Shown here: one piece after another, positions 37,912 through 45,972 of the stretch
Position numbering within the stretch: position 1 is the stretch's first letter
Layout: each line of letters opens with the position of its first letter
Position numbers and translations under genes: made by a program
Notes under the pieces: model-generated
What the model was told of the DNA's origin: nothing
Database searches by the model: none
The model's input: the letters and a program-made list of their open reading frames with translations, nothing else
DNA from: DATBAX01 sp963762965
GTDB taxonomy: Bacteria; Acidobacteriota; Terriglobia; Terriglobales; Acidobacteriaceae
Assembly (NCBI GenBank): GCA_963762965.1
Contig: CAVXME010000001.1
Location: forward strand, 248,001-312,000
Reading direction: 5' to 3'
DNA: 64,000 nt

Positions 37912-37975
37912 GGCTTGCCTTTCAGAATCGGGGACTAGGGTATGAAACTCTTATCGATTATACAGCTCAAACCGA

Positions 37976-38028
37976 GGGTGTCCCGTCCTTGTCCCTCCGT
38001 CTTTTGGAGGGACAGGGCGGGGATTTTT
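37976..38028. repeat. GC-rich hairpin repeat (CCCGTCC...GGGCGGGGATTTT type)
   Basis: TGTCCCTCCGTC-type arms: TTGTCCCTCC and GGAGGGACAG close on a TTTT loop, flanked by CCCGTCC/GGCGGGG and followed by ATTTTT. It could serve as a terminator on the plus strand. Relatives are at 40546 and 55607. Confidence 0.55.
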
Positions 38029-38331
38029 CATCTTCATGATGACCGGCGGGAAGCAAATCCCATGCGCCAGCCTGTTTGAGTTGCGTTTCTGTATTCATCC
38101 GATCTTCGGATGTAAACGCTTACTCCGAGAAGAACTCAGTGTAGTGCACTCGCCAAATATTCAGCGTTACAAATCCGTTACGAAACTTTGCATAACTTTA
38201 CTCGCCGGGCCGCAACTTTCACACGACTTTCCACGTCTCTGTAAGTCTGGAGGTTTGCCTGCCCGACATCTCCAGGTGTTCGGAGAGCCGGGACTGCTTG
38301 TCTTCAGGGTCATGGACTGGGCATCACTGAA
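38029..38331. other. Intergenic stretch between mrp and the TPR gene
   Basis: About 300 bases, divergent, so it should hold both promoters. No confident promoter pair, repeat or gene was recognised. Confidence 0.4.
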
Positions 38332-39504
38332 GTGGCAAGCGTAATCATCCCCGGGAACAAGCGCAGCACGCGACACGGACGAAGCCGTCCGGGTTGGCGG
38401 CAGGGGATGCTCGTCTTTTTTCTCTTTATCCTGTCCGGGCTGATGGCGGCGCAAGCCAATCCAGCCAGCTTCGACGATGTAGCCTCAGCGGCAGCGGCGG
38501 CACGAGACGGCAACAACCCTTCCGCAGCCATCGAACTGTACCGGCAAGCCTTGCAACTTAAACCGGATTGGCCGGAGGGTTGGTGGTCGCTGGGATTGCT
38601 CCAGTACGGGACGGGCGAGTTTTCTTCGGGCCGCGATTCCCTGACCCACTTCATCGCACTGACTCCGGACTCCGCTCCCGCTCTGGCATTACGGGGATTG
38701 TGCGAGTTCGAGACCGGCGAGTTCCCGCAATCGTTGCAGGACATTCAACATGGTTTGGCGCTCGGTGCCGCCAACAAGCCCCGCAACGAAGAAATTCTCC
38801 GCTACCACGAAGCCCAGCTTCTGACTCTGAGCGGAGATTTCGAAGACGCCTTACGCGAATACGCATTTTTTTCTCACCAGCAAGTTACCGATCCCGAGAT
38901 GGCAATTGCAGTTGGCCTCGCCGGTTTGCGGACCCAGCTGCTTCCCAGAGATGTCGATGCGGACCAGCGGGACTTGTTCCTCGCGGCCGGCGCTGCGGCT
39001 CTCCACTTCATGGCCGGAGATGAAACCACATCGCAGCGGGAGTTTCACGACCTGTTCACTCGTTTTCCCACCGCCACCAACGCACATTATTTTTACGGCT
39101 ACCTGCTGTTCGCCAAGGATCCGGACCGGGCGGCTCCGGAATTCCGCCGCGAACTTGAGATCGCGCCTTCCAACGCCGCCGCCAACGTCATGCTCGCCTG
39201 GTATCTGGTTCTGCAAAACGATTCCGCGCAAGCGCTGCCCTACGCCGAAAAAGGGGTGGAGGAAGCTCCCACGTCTCCGAGTGCGCAGCTCGCCCTGGGC
39301 CGGGCGCTTCTCGAAACCGGGGATGTGAACGCCGCCACCGAACACCTCCAAGCGGCACTAAAGCTCGACCCGCACAACCTTGAAGTCCATCTCGCGCTGG
39401 TCAAAGCTTATTCCAAGTTAGGCCGCAAAGACGACGCCCGGCTTGAGCGTCAGCAGTGCCTCGATGCCACGAAAGGTGAGGCGGCGACGGTTGCGCATAC
39501 CTAG
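38332..39504 (+). CDS. Exported tetratricopeptide-repeat protein
   Basis: This 390-residue protein starts with a basic N-region followed by a hydrophobic signal segment (MLVFFLFILSGLMAAQA). The rest is TPR helices. Clear repeats are AIELYRQALQLKPDWPEGWWSLGLLQYGTGEF, APEFRRELEIAPSNAAANVMLAWYLV, and ALPYAEKGVEEAPTSPSAQLALGRALLETGDVNAATEHLQAALKLDPHN-type units near the C-terminus. It is probably a periplasmic scaffold. The start is GTG at 38332; an ATG at 38407 would leave no basic N-region. Its 3' end overlaps the heptaheme cytochrome gene by 41 bases, suggesting the two act together. Confidence 0.85.
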   Translation: MASVIIPGNKRSTRHGRSRPGWRQGMLVFFLFILSGLMAAQANPASFDDVASAAAAARDGNNPSAAIELYRQALQLKPDWPEGWWSLGLLQYGTGEFSSGRDSLTHFIALTPDSAPALALRGLCEFETGEFPQSLQDIQHGLALGAANKPRNEEILRYHEAQLLTLSGDFEDALREYAFFSHQQVTDPEMAIAVGLAGLRTQLLPRDVDADQRDLFLAAGAAALHFMAGDETTSQREFHDLFTRFPTATNAHYFYGYLLFAKDPDRAAPEFRRELEIAPSNAAANVMLAWYLVLQNDSAQALPYAEKGVEEAPTSPSAQLALGRALLETGDVNAATEHLQAALKLDPHNLEVHLALVKAYSKLGRKDDARLERQQCLDATKGEAATVAHT

Positions 39505-40534
39505 TTTATTGACGTTCCTTTTGCTCTGCATCTGCGGCGCGGCGTTCGGGCAAATCAACTCTGGGGCAGCGGCTTGCGCGGGTTGCCACCGCGCCCAGTC
39601 CGCATCCCAGCCGCAAACCCCCATGGGGAGAGCGCTCACCTTCCCCGAATCGAACGCCATGCTCAAGACGCATCCCAAGCTGACTTTTCGCCGCGGCGCC
39701 TACTCCTACACCGTCGAAACCCGCAACGGCCGCAGCACCTATAGCGTCACCGATGGGAAAAATACGATTTCACTGCCCGTCAACTGGAGCTTTGGGGCCG
39801 GTGTGCAAGCCTGGATTCTCAATCGGGATGGCAAGTTCTTCGAAAGCCTGGTGAGCTATTACCCGGCCTCGGATAGTCTGGATGTGACCATCGGGGACGA
39901 AAGCCTGACTCCCCACACCGTGGCTGAGGCCGTAGGGCGGCCGCTGGTGTCCGCGGATCTGAAAGATTGCCTGGGTTGCCATGCCACCAACTCACTCCTC
40001 AACGGCCGCTTGAATTTGGATTCCTTTCAGCCCGGCGTCACTTGCGAGCATTGTCATCAGGGCGCCGGCAATCATGTTTTCGACGCCATTCGCGGCGACT
40101 TCGATTCCGCTCCGCCCAACCTGAGCAAACTATCGACCGAGGACGCATCCAATTTTTGCGGCCAATGCCATCGCTCCTGGGAAACCGTGGTGAGAAACCA
40201 TTGGCGGGGCCCGATCAACGTCCGCTTCCAACCTTACCGTCTGGCCAACAGCAAGTGCTACGACGGGGCCGATCCCCGCATCAGTTGTCTGGCTTGCCAC
40301 GATCCCCACCAGGATGTTGTCCGTCAGGCATCTTCCTACGACTCCAAGTGCCTGGCCTGCCACACGCCTTTAACGCAGCCGGTCGCGACTCCCGTAGCGG
40401 CGAAGTCCTGCCCGGTCTCGAAGTCGGACTGCGCGACTTGCCACATGCCGAAAGTGAAGTTGCCCGACGAGAACGTCACCTTCACCGACCACCAGATCCG
40501 CATCGTAAAAGCCGGCGACCCCTATCCCAACTAG
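39464..40534 (+). CDS. Heptaheme c-type cytochrome (cytochrome c554-like)
   Basis: This is an exported multiheme cytochrome of about 356 residues. A very basic start (MPRKVRRRRLRIPS) precedes a hydrophobic signal ending near GAAFGQ. Seven CxxCH haem motifs are visible: CAGCH, CLGCH, CEHCH, CGQCH, CLACH twice, and CATCH. Spacing and the GVTCEHCHQGAGNH segment resemble the cytochrome c554/NapC-related periplasmic group. Electron transfer in respiration or detoxification is likely, but the partner is unknown. ATG at 39464 is chosen over an upstream TTG (39443). It overlaps the TPR gene. No cytochrome maturation genes are nearby. Confidence 0.92.
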   Translation: MPRKVRRRRLRIPSLLTFLLLCICGAAFGQINSGAAACAGCHRAQSASQPQTPMGRALTFPESNAMLKTHPKLTFRRGAYSYTVETRNGRSTYSVTDGKNTISLPVNWSFGAGVQAWILNRDGKFFESLVSYYPASDSLDVTIGDESLTPHTVAEAVGRPLVSADLKDCLGCHATNSLLNGRLNLDSFQPGVTCEHCHQGAGNHVFDAIRGDFDSAPPNLSKLSTEDASNFCGQCHRSWETVVRNHWRGPINVRFQPYRLANSKCYDGADPRISCLACHDPHQDVVRQASSYDSKCLACHTPLTQPVATPVAAKSCPVSKSDCATCHMPKVKLPDENVTFTDHQIRIVKAGDPYPN

Positions 40535-40545
40535 AGACTCCTCGG

Positions 40546-40632
40546 GTGCCATCCTTCCCGGCTTCTTGCGGGAGATGAAAAGAACCCATAGGGTGCCCCG
40601 TTCAAGCTCCGCTTGAGCGGGGATTTTGATCG
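40546..40632. repeat. GC-rich hairpin repeats after the cytochrome gene
   Basis: Two hairpins in tandem: GGTGCCATCCTTCCCGGC...TTGCGGGAG, then GGTGCCCCG followed by TTCAAGCTCCGCTTGA and GCGGGGATTTT. They resemble 37976 and 55607 and could terminate the TPR-cytochrome transcript. Confidence 0.5.
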
Positions 40633-40703
40633 ACTAAGAAGCAATAAAATGTTCTGAATTTAACCCTTCCAAAGAACGGCAAGAGTATAGAGCGACCCGC
40701 CCA

Positions 40704-40815
40704 CCAGCCCCGAAGGGGCAGCATCTGATAGCCCGGCACGGCAGTGCCGGGTAGGCCGGGGCGCAGACCGAGTCCCGCAGGGACGCCACGACCTTAGCCC
40801 AGGACGTAAGCCCTA
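40704..40815. repeat. Dispersed repeat of stacked short hairpins (AGCCCCGAAGGGGC type)
   Basis: Successive hairpins AGCCCCGAAGGGGC, GCCCGGCACGGCAGTGCCGGG (arms CCCGGCAC/GTGCCGGG) and GTCCCGCAGGGAC are followed by CCTTAGCCCAGGACGTAAG. A partial relative with CCCGGCAC...GCCGGG is at 55489. Confidence 0.65.
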
Positions 40816-40941
40816 GGTAGGAGAGTTGAACGATCACGCCCCGCATGGGCGCACCAACCCGTTCCCAAAACGGGATTTTTCTGTAACTCCAACGCCCAAA
40901 ACCACTTCATACATTTCCGTACATACACTTCCGCCGGTACA

Positions 40942-40999
40942 AAATGTTCCACGTGGAACATTTGTGCAAATCGCGGATGTGTTCCACGTGGAACACATC
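40942..40999. promoter_or_regulatory. Second pair of parS-like palindromes
   Basis: TGTTCCACGTGGAACA occurs twice without mismatch, at 40945-40960 and 40980-40995, 35 bp apart. The palindromes extend to 22 bp and 24 bp by different flanks. They lie downstream of the thioesterase gene in a 500-bp gap. Confidence 0.65.
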
Positions 41000-41044
41000 T
41001 CACTATCCGCCGCCCTCCAGGTGGACTTTGCCAGTCTTCCGGGC

Positions 41045-41545
41045 CTAGCGTTTGCGGCGGCGTTCCAGTTCCGCGCGGCGGATTTCGCGGCGGCGTCCGG
41101 CATCGTCGTAGCGGCGTTGCTGGTCTTCATTTTCGGGCACGACCGCGGGCACGGCGATATGGCGTCCGGCGCCGTCCACCGCGACGAAGGTCAAATACGC
41201 GGAACTGACCTGCCGGCAATCATCCTCAAGATAATTCTCCACCCAGACCTTCACTCCAACTTCCATCGAAGTATGGAACACGCGATTGACCGAAGAGCGG
41301 AGGATCACCAAGTCGCCGACGTGGACCGGGACCCAGAAATCCATGTGGTCGATGGCAGCAGTCACCACGTAGTTGCGCGAGTGGCGATGCGCGGCCATGG
41401 CGCCGGCCAAGTCGATCCAGTGCATGAGGCGTCCGCCGAGCAAGGCGCCCAGCGGATTGGTGTCGTTAGGCAAAACGATTTCTGCCATTTCAGACTGCGA
41501 ATCCCGGACCGGCCGGGGCATCATGAGGTCGTCTTTTTCGTTCAT
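41045..41545 (-). CDS. Hot-dog acyl-CoA thioesterase
   Basis: This 166-residue YciA/BACH-type thioesterase hydrolyses acyl-CoA. The hot-dog helix region is NDTNPLGALLGGRLMHWIDLAGAMAAHRHS, followed by VVTAAIDHMDFWVPVHVGDLVILRSSVNRV and a strand VGVKVWVENY. The C-terminal ~25 residues are Arg/Glu-rich (RRYDDAGRRREIRRAELERRRKR). Its ATG overlaps the stop of the preceding unknown gene (ATGA), so the two are translationally coupled. Confidence 0.93.
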   Translation of the reverse strand: MNEKDDLMMPRPVRDSQSEMAEIVLPNDTNPLGALLGGRLMHWIDLAGAMAAHRHSRNYVVTAAIDHMDFWVPVHVGDLVILRSSVNRVFHTSMEVGVKVWVENYLEDDCRQVSSAYLTFVAVDGAGRHIAVPAVVPENEDQQRRYDDAGRRREIRRAELERRRKR

Positions 41546-41976
41546 GAATTTGAGCTCGCGAAGACAGGTTGGTTACGGCGTTGTAAATAAGATTGTAAAT
41601 AACAGTCCGCCATCTTCTGGATGCGCGGGTCAGGGTGAGGGGTCGTCCAGGTTTCGAGCGAGACATCGTATTCGAGAGTGCCGTGACCGGCTGGACGATG
41701 ATCCAACTCGTACACAAACCATAACGTGAGCTGTGGACCACAATCGCGGGCGACTGAGAAGCGCACAGCGTCCGAGCTGCGATCCTTGGGGAGGCGCGAA
41801 CAAGCTGACGCGTATCCCAGATTACAGTTTCTTAGTTCTTCACCGGTGGGCTCGGAGTTTGCGTGGGCGGGCGCGGTGCAATGGCCATCCCATGCGCCCC
41901 CGAGAGGAAGACGTGAGGGATGAAGAAAGAATGCAGCATCCGATTGGGTGGTCGGCATGAAGAAGGGACACGCCAT
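41542..41976 (-). CDS. Unknown cysteine-containing protein coupled to thioesterase
   Basis: This 144-residue product is not recognised. Features are FFLHPSRLPLGGAWDGHCTAP near the start, ELRNCNLGYASACSRLP, and a C-terminal Gln/Arg-rich stretch. Four cysteines in the contexts GHCTAP, NCNLGYASAC and DCYLQ might bind metal. It has no signal peptide or membrane helix. ATG at 41976 has no clear ribosome site; an internal ATG at 41958 is the alternative. It overlaps the thioesterase start by four bases. Confidence 0.65.
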   Translation of the reverse strand: MACPFFMPTTQSDAAFFLHPSRLPLGGAWDGHCTAPAHANSEPTGEELRNCNLGYASACSRLPKDRSSDAVRFSVARDCGPQLTLWFVYELDHRPAGHGTLEYDVSLETWTTPHPDPRIQKMADCYLQSYLQRRNQPVFASSNS

Positions 41977-42090
41977 GTCGAAGGCAATTGTACGCAGATG
42001 GACGGAGGGTTGCCAGTGATGGATGCGAGGCCTCAGGCCCAGCGGTTGGTCATGATGTAAACATAATAGACGTGGGGCGAGGAATGCATA

Positions 42091-42129
42091 GGTCTTTCGT
42101 TCGCAAAAAGCGCTCGCTCAGGATGACAG
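42091..42129. repeat. Dispersed repeat, TCATCCTGA...GGACC family (partial)
   Basis: GGTCTTTCGTTCGCAAAAAG is followed by CGCTCGCTCAGGATGACAG, the inverse orientation of the copy at 761. The rest of 41977-42197 shows no gene. Confidence 0.5.
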
Positions 42130-42197
42130 GGAGTTGGATGGGTGTCTGTGATGGGAACATGAAGATTTGATTCGACGGGTTGTTGTACTCTAAACGC

Positions 42198-42506
42198 ATG
42201 GACCGTGTCGCCATGCTTACTGAAATCCTTACGCTGAATCCCACCGATGCCTTTGCCCGCTACGGGCTGGCCATGGAGCATTCGAATGCGGGGGAAGTGG
42301 AACGGGCGCTGGAAGAATTTGGGAAGTTGCTGGCCTCGCATCCCGATTACACTGCCGGGTATTTTATGGCGGCGCAAACTTTGGTGAAGGCTAGCCGTGC
42401 TGAAGAAGCGAAGAAGATGCTGGCGGATGGGATTGCGTCGGCCCAGCGGACGGGCAATGGGCATGCGTTGTCTGAGATGGAAGGGTTGCTGGCGGAGTTG
42501 GGGTGA
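42198..42506 (+). CDS. Small TPR protein
   Basis: This protein of about 102 residues contains two to three TPR-like helix pairs: MLTEILTLNPTDAFARYGLAMEHSNAGEVERALEEFGKLLASHPDYTAGYFMAAQTLV-type units, then ASRAEEAKKMLADGIA. It has no signal peptide, so is probably a cytoplasmic adaptor. ATG at 42198 (MDRVAML) is preferred. The open frame starts six codons earlier. It stands alone between repeats. Confidence 0.8.
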   Translation: MDRVAMLTEILTLNPTDAFARYGLAMEHSNAGEVERALEEFGKLLASHPDYTAGYFMAAQTLVKASRAEEAKKMLADGIASAQRTGNGHALSEMEGLLAELG

Positions 42507-42548
42507 AGCACCGCGAATGAACAGGCAGCAGAAAAATGGAATCAGTTA

Positions 42549-42622
42549 CCTCAGGCGCTGAAGCGCGTTCTCAGAAGGCAAGAGTTTTAACGCAGCGCTG
42601 AAGCGTCTGCTCCACCCAAAAT
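42549..42622. repeat. Dispersed repeat, GCGCTGAAGCGC / CCACCCAAAAT family
   Basis: CCTCAGGCGCTGAAGCGC is followed by CGCAGCGCTGAAGCGTCTGC and CCACCCAAAATC. It lies between the TPR gene and the end of the SDR gene. Another copy follows on the other side of that gene (43426). Confidence 0.65.
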
Positions 42623-43422
42623 CATTCCGCGGGCTGCGCCATTCTCTTCATGAACCATTCCACAAATCCCGGAAACAACTGATAGAGCTTGATGACGGGA
42701 TGCATGGTCCAGGGGACGACCACTTCGCGTTGTCCCTTCACATAGCCGCGCAACACGGCGCGAGCGACCCGTTCGGCACTGATGCCGCGGACTGCTGCCG
42801 GCCGTACTCGTTGCGGGTCGCGGCCTTTAATGGCGTTCTCGCCAAAGTCGGTGCGCACGTAACCCGGACAGACGGTGAGCACGTTGATGCCAGAGCTTGC
42901 CAGTTCCACGCGAGCGGCTTTGCCGATAGCATTCATGGCAAATTTAGTGGCGCTGTAAACTCCCATGAAGGGCACGGGGAGATGTCCGGCAACGCTGGAG
43001 ATATTGATGATGGCACCGGAGCCTTGCGACTTCATGACGGGCACGACCGCCTGCATGGCTTCGATGGTGCCGAAAAGATTGGTGTCGAATGTTTCGTGGC
43101 AGGCTGCCATATCCATGCCAGCAATGGAGTCGAGCATGCCGTGGCCGGCGTTGTTGATCCAGACATCAATCCGCTTGAAGTGATGAATGGTCAGGCCGAT
43201 GGCGCGGTCGATCTCTTCGCGATGGCGGACGTCGCAAGCCAGCGCGAGGGTACGGTCGCTGTGGCCGATGCGGGCGCGGGCGGCTTCGGCGCGTCCGGCA
43301 TCACGGGACAGAAGCGCGACGCTGGCTCCTTGATCGACAAAAAGTTTGGCAATGGCTTCGCCGATGCCCATCGAAGCGCCGGTGATCACTACGACTTTGC
43401 CGGAAAGTTGCATAGAGTGCAT
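42622..43422 (-). CDS. Short-chain dehydrogenase/reductase
   Basis: This 266-residue classical SDR has the Rossmann Gly motif TGASMGIGEAIAK, NNAGHG, catalytic Ser in INISSVAG, and YSATKFAMN with Tyr and Lys. These are all present, so an active NAD(P)H-dependent oxidoreductase is expected. The C-terminus (HPVIKLYQLFPGFVEWFMKRM) is hydrophobic and may touch the membrane. The substrate is unknown. The first ATG has GAGG five bases upstream; another ATG follows at 43413. Copies of one dispersed repeat family flank the gene. Confidence 0.92.
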   Translation of the reverse strand: MHSMQLSGKVVVITGASMGIGEAIAKLFVDQGASVALLSRDAGRAEAARARIGHSDRTLALACDVRHREEIDRAIGLTIHHFKRIDVWINNAGHGMLDSIAGMDMAACHETFDTNLFGTIEAMQAVVPVMKSQGSGAIINISSVAGHLPVPFMGVYSATKFAMNAIGKAARVELASSGINVLTVCPGYVRTDFGENAIKGRDPQRVRPAAVRGISAERVARAVLRGYVKGQREVVVPWTMHPVIKLYQLFPGFVEWFMKRMAQPAE

Positions 43423-43425
43423 TTA

Positions 43426-43497
43426 CCTCAGGCGCTAAAGCGCGGATTGAAAAACAGAATCTTTATCGCAGCGCTTAAGCGCTGCGCCACCCAAAAT
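43426..43497. repeat. Dispersed repeat, GCGCTGAAGCGC / CCACCCAAAAT family
   Basis: CCTCAGGCGCTAAAGCGC is followed by GCAGCGCTTAAGCGCTGC and CCACCCAAAATCGC. It runs directly into the 15-bp tandem repeat at 43494. Confidence 0.65.
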
Positions 43498-43565
43498 CGC
43501 GTCACTGCAAAGTCGCGCCAGACTAATTCGCGCTAGACCAAATCGCGCCACACCAAATCTACTCC
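43494..43565. repeat. Degenerate ~15-bp tandem repeat
   Basis: About four and a half units of 15-16 bases resemble AAATCGCGCCACACC (others read AATTCGCGCTAGACC, AAAGTCGCGCCAGACT). It lies between the SDR start and the Lon-N gene. Confidence 0.6.
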
Positions 43566-43689
43566 AAATTCACGCTTCACAATGAACTGTTAAATAGATC
43601 ACTCGGGGTTGCGGAAGGATGCCAGAAATATCGTTCGGCGTACAATCCAGCTAGCGCGTCACCGCCATGAACCGTGATGGAGGCTTGTT

Positions 43690-44301
43690 TTGAGCATGCT
43701 CCTGCCACTTTTTCCTTTGGACCGTGTCCTGTTTCCGGGGAATCCTTTGCCGCTGCACATTTTTGAGCCGCGTTACCGGGAGATGATTGCGGAGTGCCTG
43801 GAGCGGAGCAAACCTTTCGGAGTGGTACGGGCGAAAGAACAAGGGGTCGCTGAAATCGGCTGCACCGCCGAGATCGTTTCCGTCGCCAAGAAATATGACG
43901 ACGGGCGCATGGACATTATCACGCAGGGTCGCGAGCGCTTTGAAGTCGTGCAAGTCAACCAGGAGCGTTCGTTCCTACAGGCGGAAGTAATTTATCTGCG
44001 GGATGAAGCGGGCGGAGCGACGACGGAAGAAAAAACGGACGCCCTGAAGTTGTATGGAGAAATTATGTCCCTGGCAGGAGCACGGCCGGAAGATTCCTCG
44101 GAAATTCCGGAACAGCAACTCTCATTTCACCTGGCAGGATCGCTCCCGCTTGATCTCGATTTCAAGCAGACGCTGCTGGAAATGAATTCGGAGGCAGAGC
44201 GGGTGCGAGCGGTCGTTTTGTTTCTCGAATCTATTCTTCCGAATTTGCGCCGCACCGTGCATGTGCGCCAGAAAGCCGGCGGGAACGGGCATGCGGGCTG
44301 A
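43690..44301 (+). CDS. Lon N-terminal (substrate-binding) domain protein
   Basis: This 203-residue stand-alone LON_substr_bdg domain has no ATPase or protease part. Signatures are LPLFPLDRVLFPGNPLPLHIFEPRYREMI at the start and GCTAEIVSVAKKYDDGRMDIITQGRERFEV in the middle. A C-terminal helix bundle follows. Such proteins are thought to bind unfolded protein or act as adaptors. The TTG at 43690, two codons before an ATG, is better placed relative to GGAGG. It lies 78 bases before the BchI-like ATPase gene on the same strand. Confidence 0.9.
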   Translation: MSMLLPLFPLDRVLFPGNPLPLHIFEPRYREMIAECLERSKPFGVVRAKEQGVAEIGCTAEIVSVAKKYDDGRMDIITQGRERFEVVQVNQERSFLQAEVIYLRDEAGGATTEEKTDALKLYGEIMSLAGARPEDSSEIPEQQLSFHLAGSLPLDLDFKQTLLEMNSEAERVRAVVLFLESILPNLRRTVHVRQKAGGNGHAG

Positions 44302-44379
44302 TGGGAATGCGAGCGTATAATCGGGATTGGACGGGCGTTTGTTGCCCGTTCCTGGTTTTTATCAGGGGGTTTTGCCATC

Positions 44380-45867
44380 ATGAGTTTCCCTCGCACTCTC
44401 GGCGAGTTGCGGCATAGTCCGTTTTCCGAAGAAAAACTGCGTACCCGGCGAGTGAAGGACGAGCTGCGCGATAACCTGATGACAAAACTTCGTCAGGGCG
44501 GGCCGATTTTCTCCGGGATCGTCGGCTACGACGACACGGTGGTGCCGCAGATCGTCAACGCGGTGCTTTCTCGTCATAATTTTATTTTGTTGGGGCTGCG
44601 AGGACAGGCCAAGAGCCGGATCCTGCGCGCGCTGACGTCGTTGCTTGATCCGCAGATGCCGTATGTTGCGGGTTGCGAGATCCACGACAATCCCTATGCT
44701 CCGATTTGCCGGCGGTGTCTCGACGATATTGCGAAGAATGGAGATGCCACGCCAATCGCATACCTCACTTCTGACCAACGCTATGTGGAAAAGCTGGCGA
44801 CGCCGGACGTTACGATTGCCGATTTGATTGGCGACATTGATCCCATCAAAGCGGCGCGCGCCGGGAACGCACTGAGCAGCGAGATGACGGTCCACTATGG
44901 TCTGCTGCCGCGGGCCAATCGCGGGATCTTCGCTATCAACGAACTGCCGGACCTGGCGGGAAAAATTCAAGTTGGCCTGTTCAACATCATGCAGGAAGGC
45001 GATGTACAGATTAAGGGGTATCCGATTCGGTTGCCGCTTGATGTTGCGCTGGTGTTCAGCGCCAATCCTGAGGACTACACGGCGCGCGGCAAGATCATAA
45101 CGCCTCTGAAAGATCGCATTGGATCGGAGATTCGCACGCATTATCCGGCGACGATTGAAGAGGGGATTGCGATTACGACGCAGGAAGCCTGGACGCAGCG
45201 TGACGGGCACCAGCTGCAAATTCCCAAGTATGTGCAGGAAGTGATTGAGCGGATTGCGTTCGGGGCACGGGAAGACAAGAAGATCGACAAGCGGTCCGGA
45301 GTGAGCCAGCGGCTGCCGATTTCGTGCATGGAGAATGTGATTTCTAACGCCGAGCGGCGCGCTATTGGGCATCAAGAAAAGCTGGTGGTGCCGCGCATCA
45401 GCGACGTGTACGCGGCGATGCCGGCGATCACGGGCAAGCTCGAACTGGAATATGAAGGCGAGATGAAAGGCGCCGACCACGTGGGCCGTGAGCTCATCCG
45501 CGGCGCGGTTGCTAAAGCTTACGATGGATATTTTAAAGGCGTGGACATGCAGCAAATCGTGCAATGGTTCGATCTGGGCGGCGAAATCCAGTTGGCGGAT
45601 GCGACCAGCTCAACTGAGTCGCTGCAATCGCTACGGGGGATTCAGGGATTGATGGAGAAGCTGACGAAATTGAATGTGGGTCCGAAGAGCAGCGCGGAGT
45701 CGCAAGTTTCAGCAGCGGAGTTTGTGCTTGAAGGTTTGTATGCGCACAAGCGCATTGGACGGAATGAAGAACGATTGTTTACCGCGGGAGAAAAAGCTCC
45801 CAAAGTTGCGGACAAGCCATTCGAACGTGAGGAAGCGCCGTTTCGGGGGAGAAGGCCGTATAACTAG
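44380..45867 (+). CDS. Magnesium-chelatase/MoxR-type AAA+ ATPase
   Basis: This 495-residue AAA+ protein is related to BchI/MoxR. The nucleotide-binding loop is LLGLRGQAKSRILRAL (GxxGxxKS). A cysteine cluster in AGCEIHDNPYAPICRRCL may bind metal. Walker B is NRGIFAINELPDL, and the sensor region is VALVFSANPEDYTARGKIITPLKDRIGSEI. The C-terminal ~150 residues are helical. Its partner is the VWA gene downstream, forming a BchI/BchD-like or MoxR/VWA pair that remodels or inserts metal into a target. The target is not evident. Confidence 0.9.
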   Translation: MSFPRTLGELRHSPFSEEKLRTRRVKDELRDNLMTKLRQGGPIFSGIVGYDDTVVPQIVNAVLSRHNFILLGLRGQAKSRILRALTSLLDPQMPYVAGCEIHDNPYAPICRRCLDDIAKNGDATPIAYLTSDQRYVEKLATPDVTIADLIGDIDPIKAARAGNALSSEMTVHYGLLPRANRGIFAINELPDLAGKIQVGLFNIMQEGDVQIKGYPIRLPLDVALVFSANPEDYTARGKIITPLKDRIGSEIRTHYPATIEEGIAITTQEAWTQRDGHQLQIPKYVQEVIERIAFGAREDKKIDKRSGVSQRLPISCMENVISNAERRAIGHQEKLVVPRISDVYAAMPAITGKLELEYEGEMKGADHVGRELIRGAVAKAYDGYFKGVDMQQIVQWFDLGGEIQLADATSSTESLQSLRGIQGLMEKLTKLNVGPKSSAESQVSAAEFVLEGLYAHKRIGRNEERLFTAGEKAPKVADKPFEREEAPFRGRRPYN

Positions 45868-45968
45868 TCGTTGGTCGTGCGTCGTTGGTCGTTGGCCTTT
45901 CGACGGACGCCGCGTCACGAAACTTGAGGCCCGAAGGATTTAAGCCAACGACCAATGACGAACGACGG
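45867..45968. repeat. Heptamer-repeat inverted arms, locus D (GTCGTTG type)
   Basis: The left arm has units GTCGTTG, GTCGTGC and two more GTCGTTG (45867-45894). The right arm has CCAACGA, CCAATGA and CGAACGA (45945-45965), its inverse. It fills the whole gap between the ATPase stop and the VWA start. Confidence 0.85.
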
Positions 45969-45972
45969 TTTT

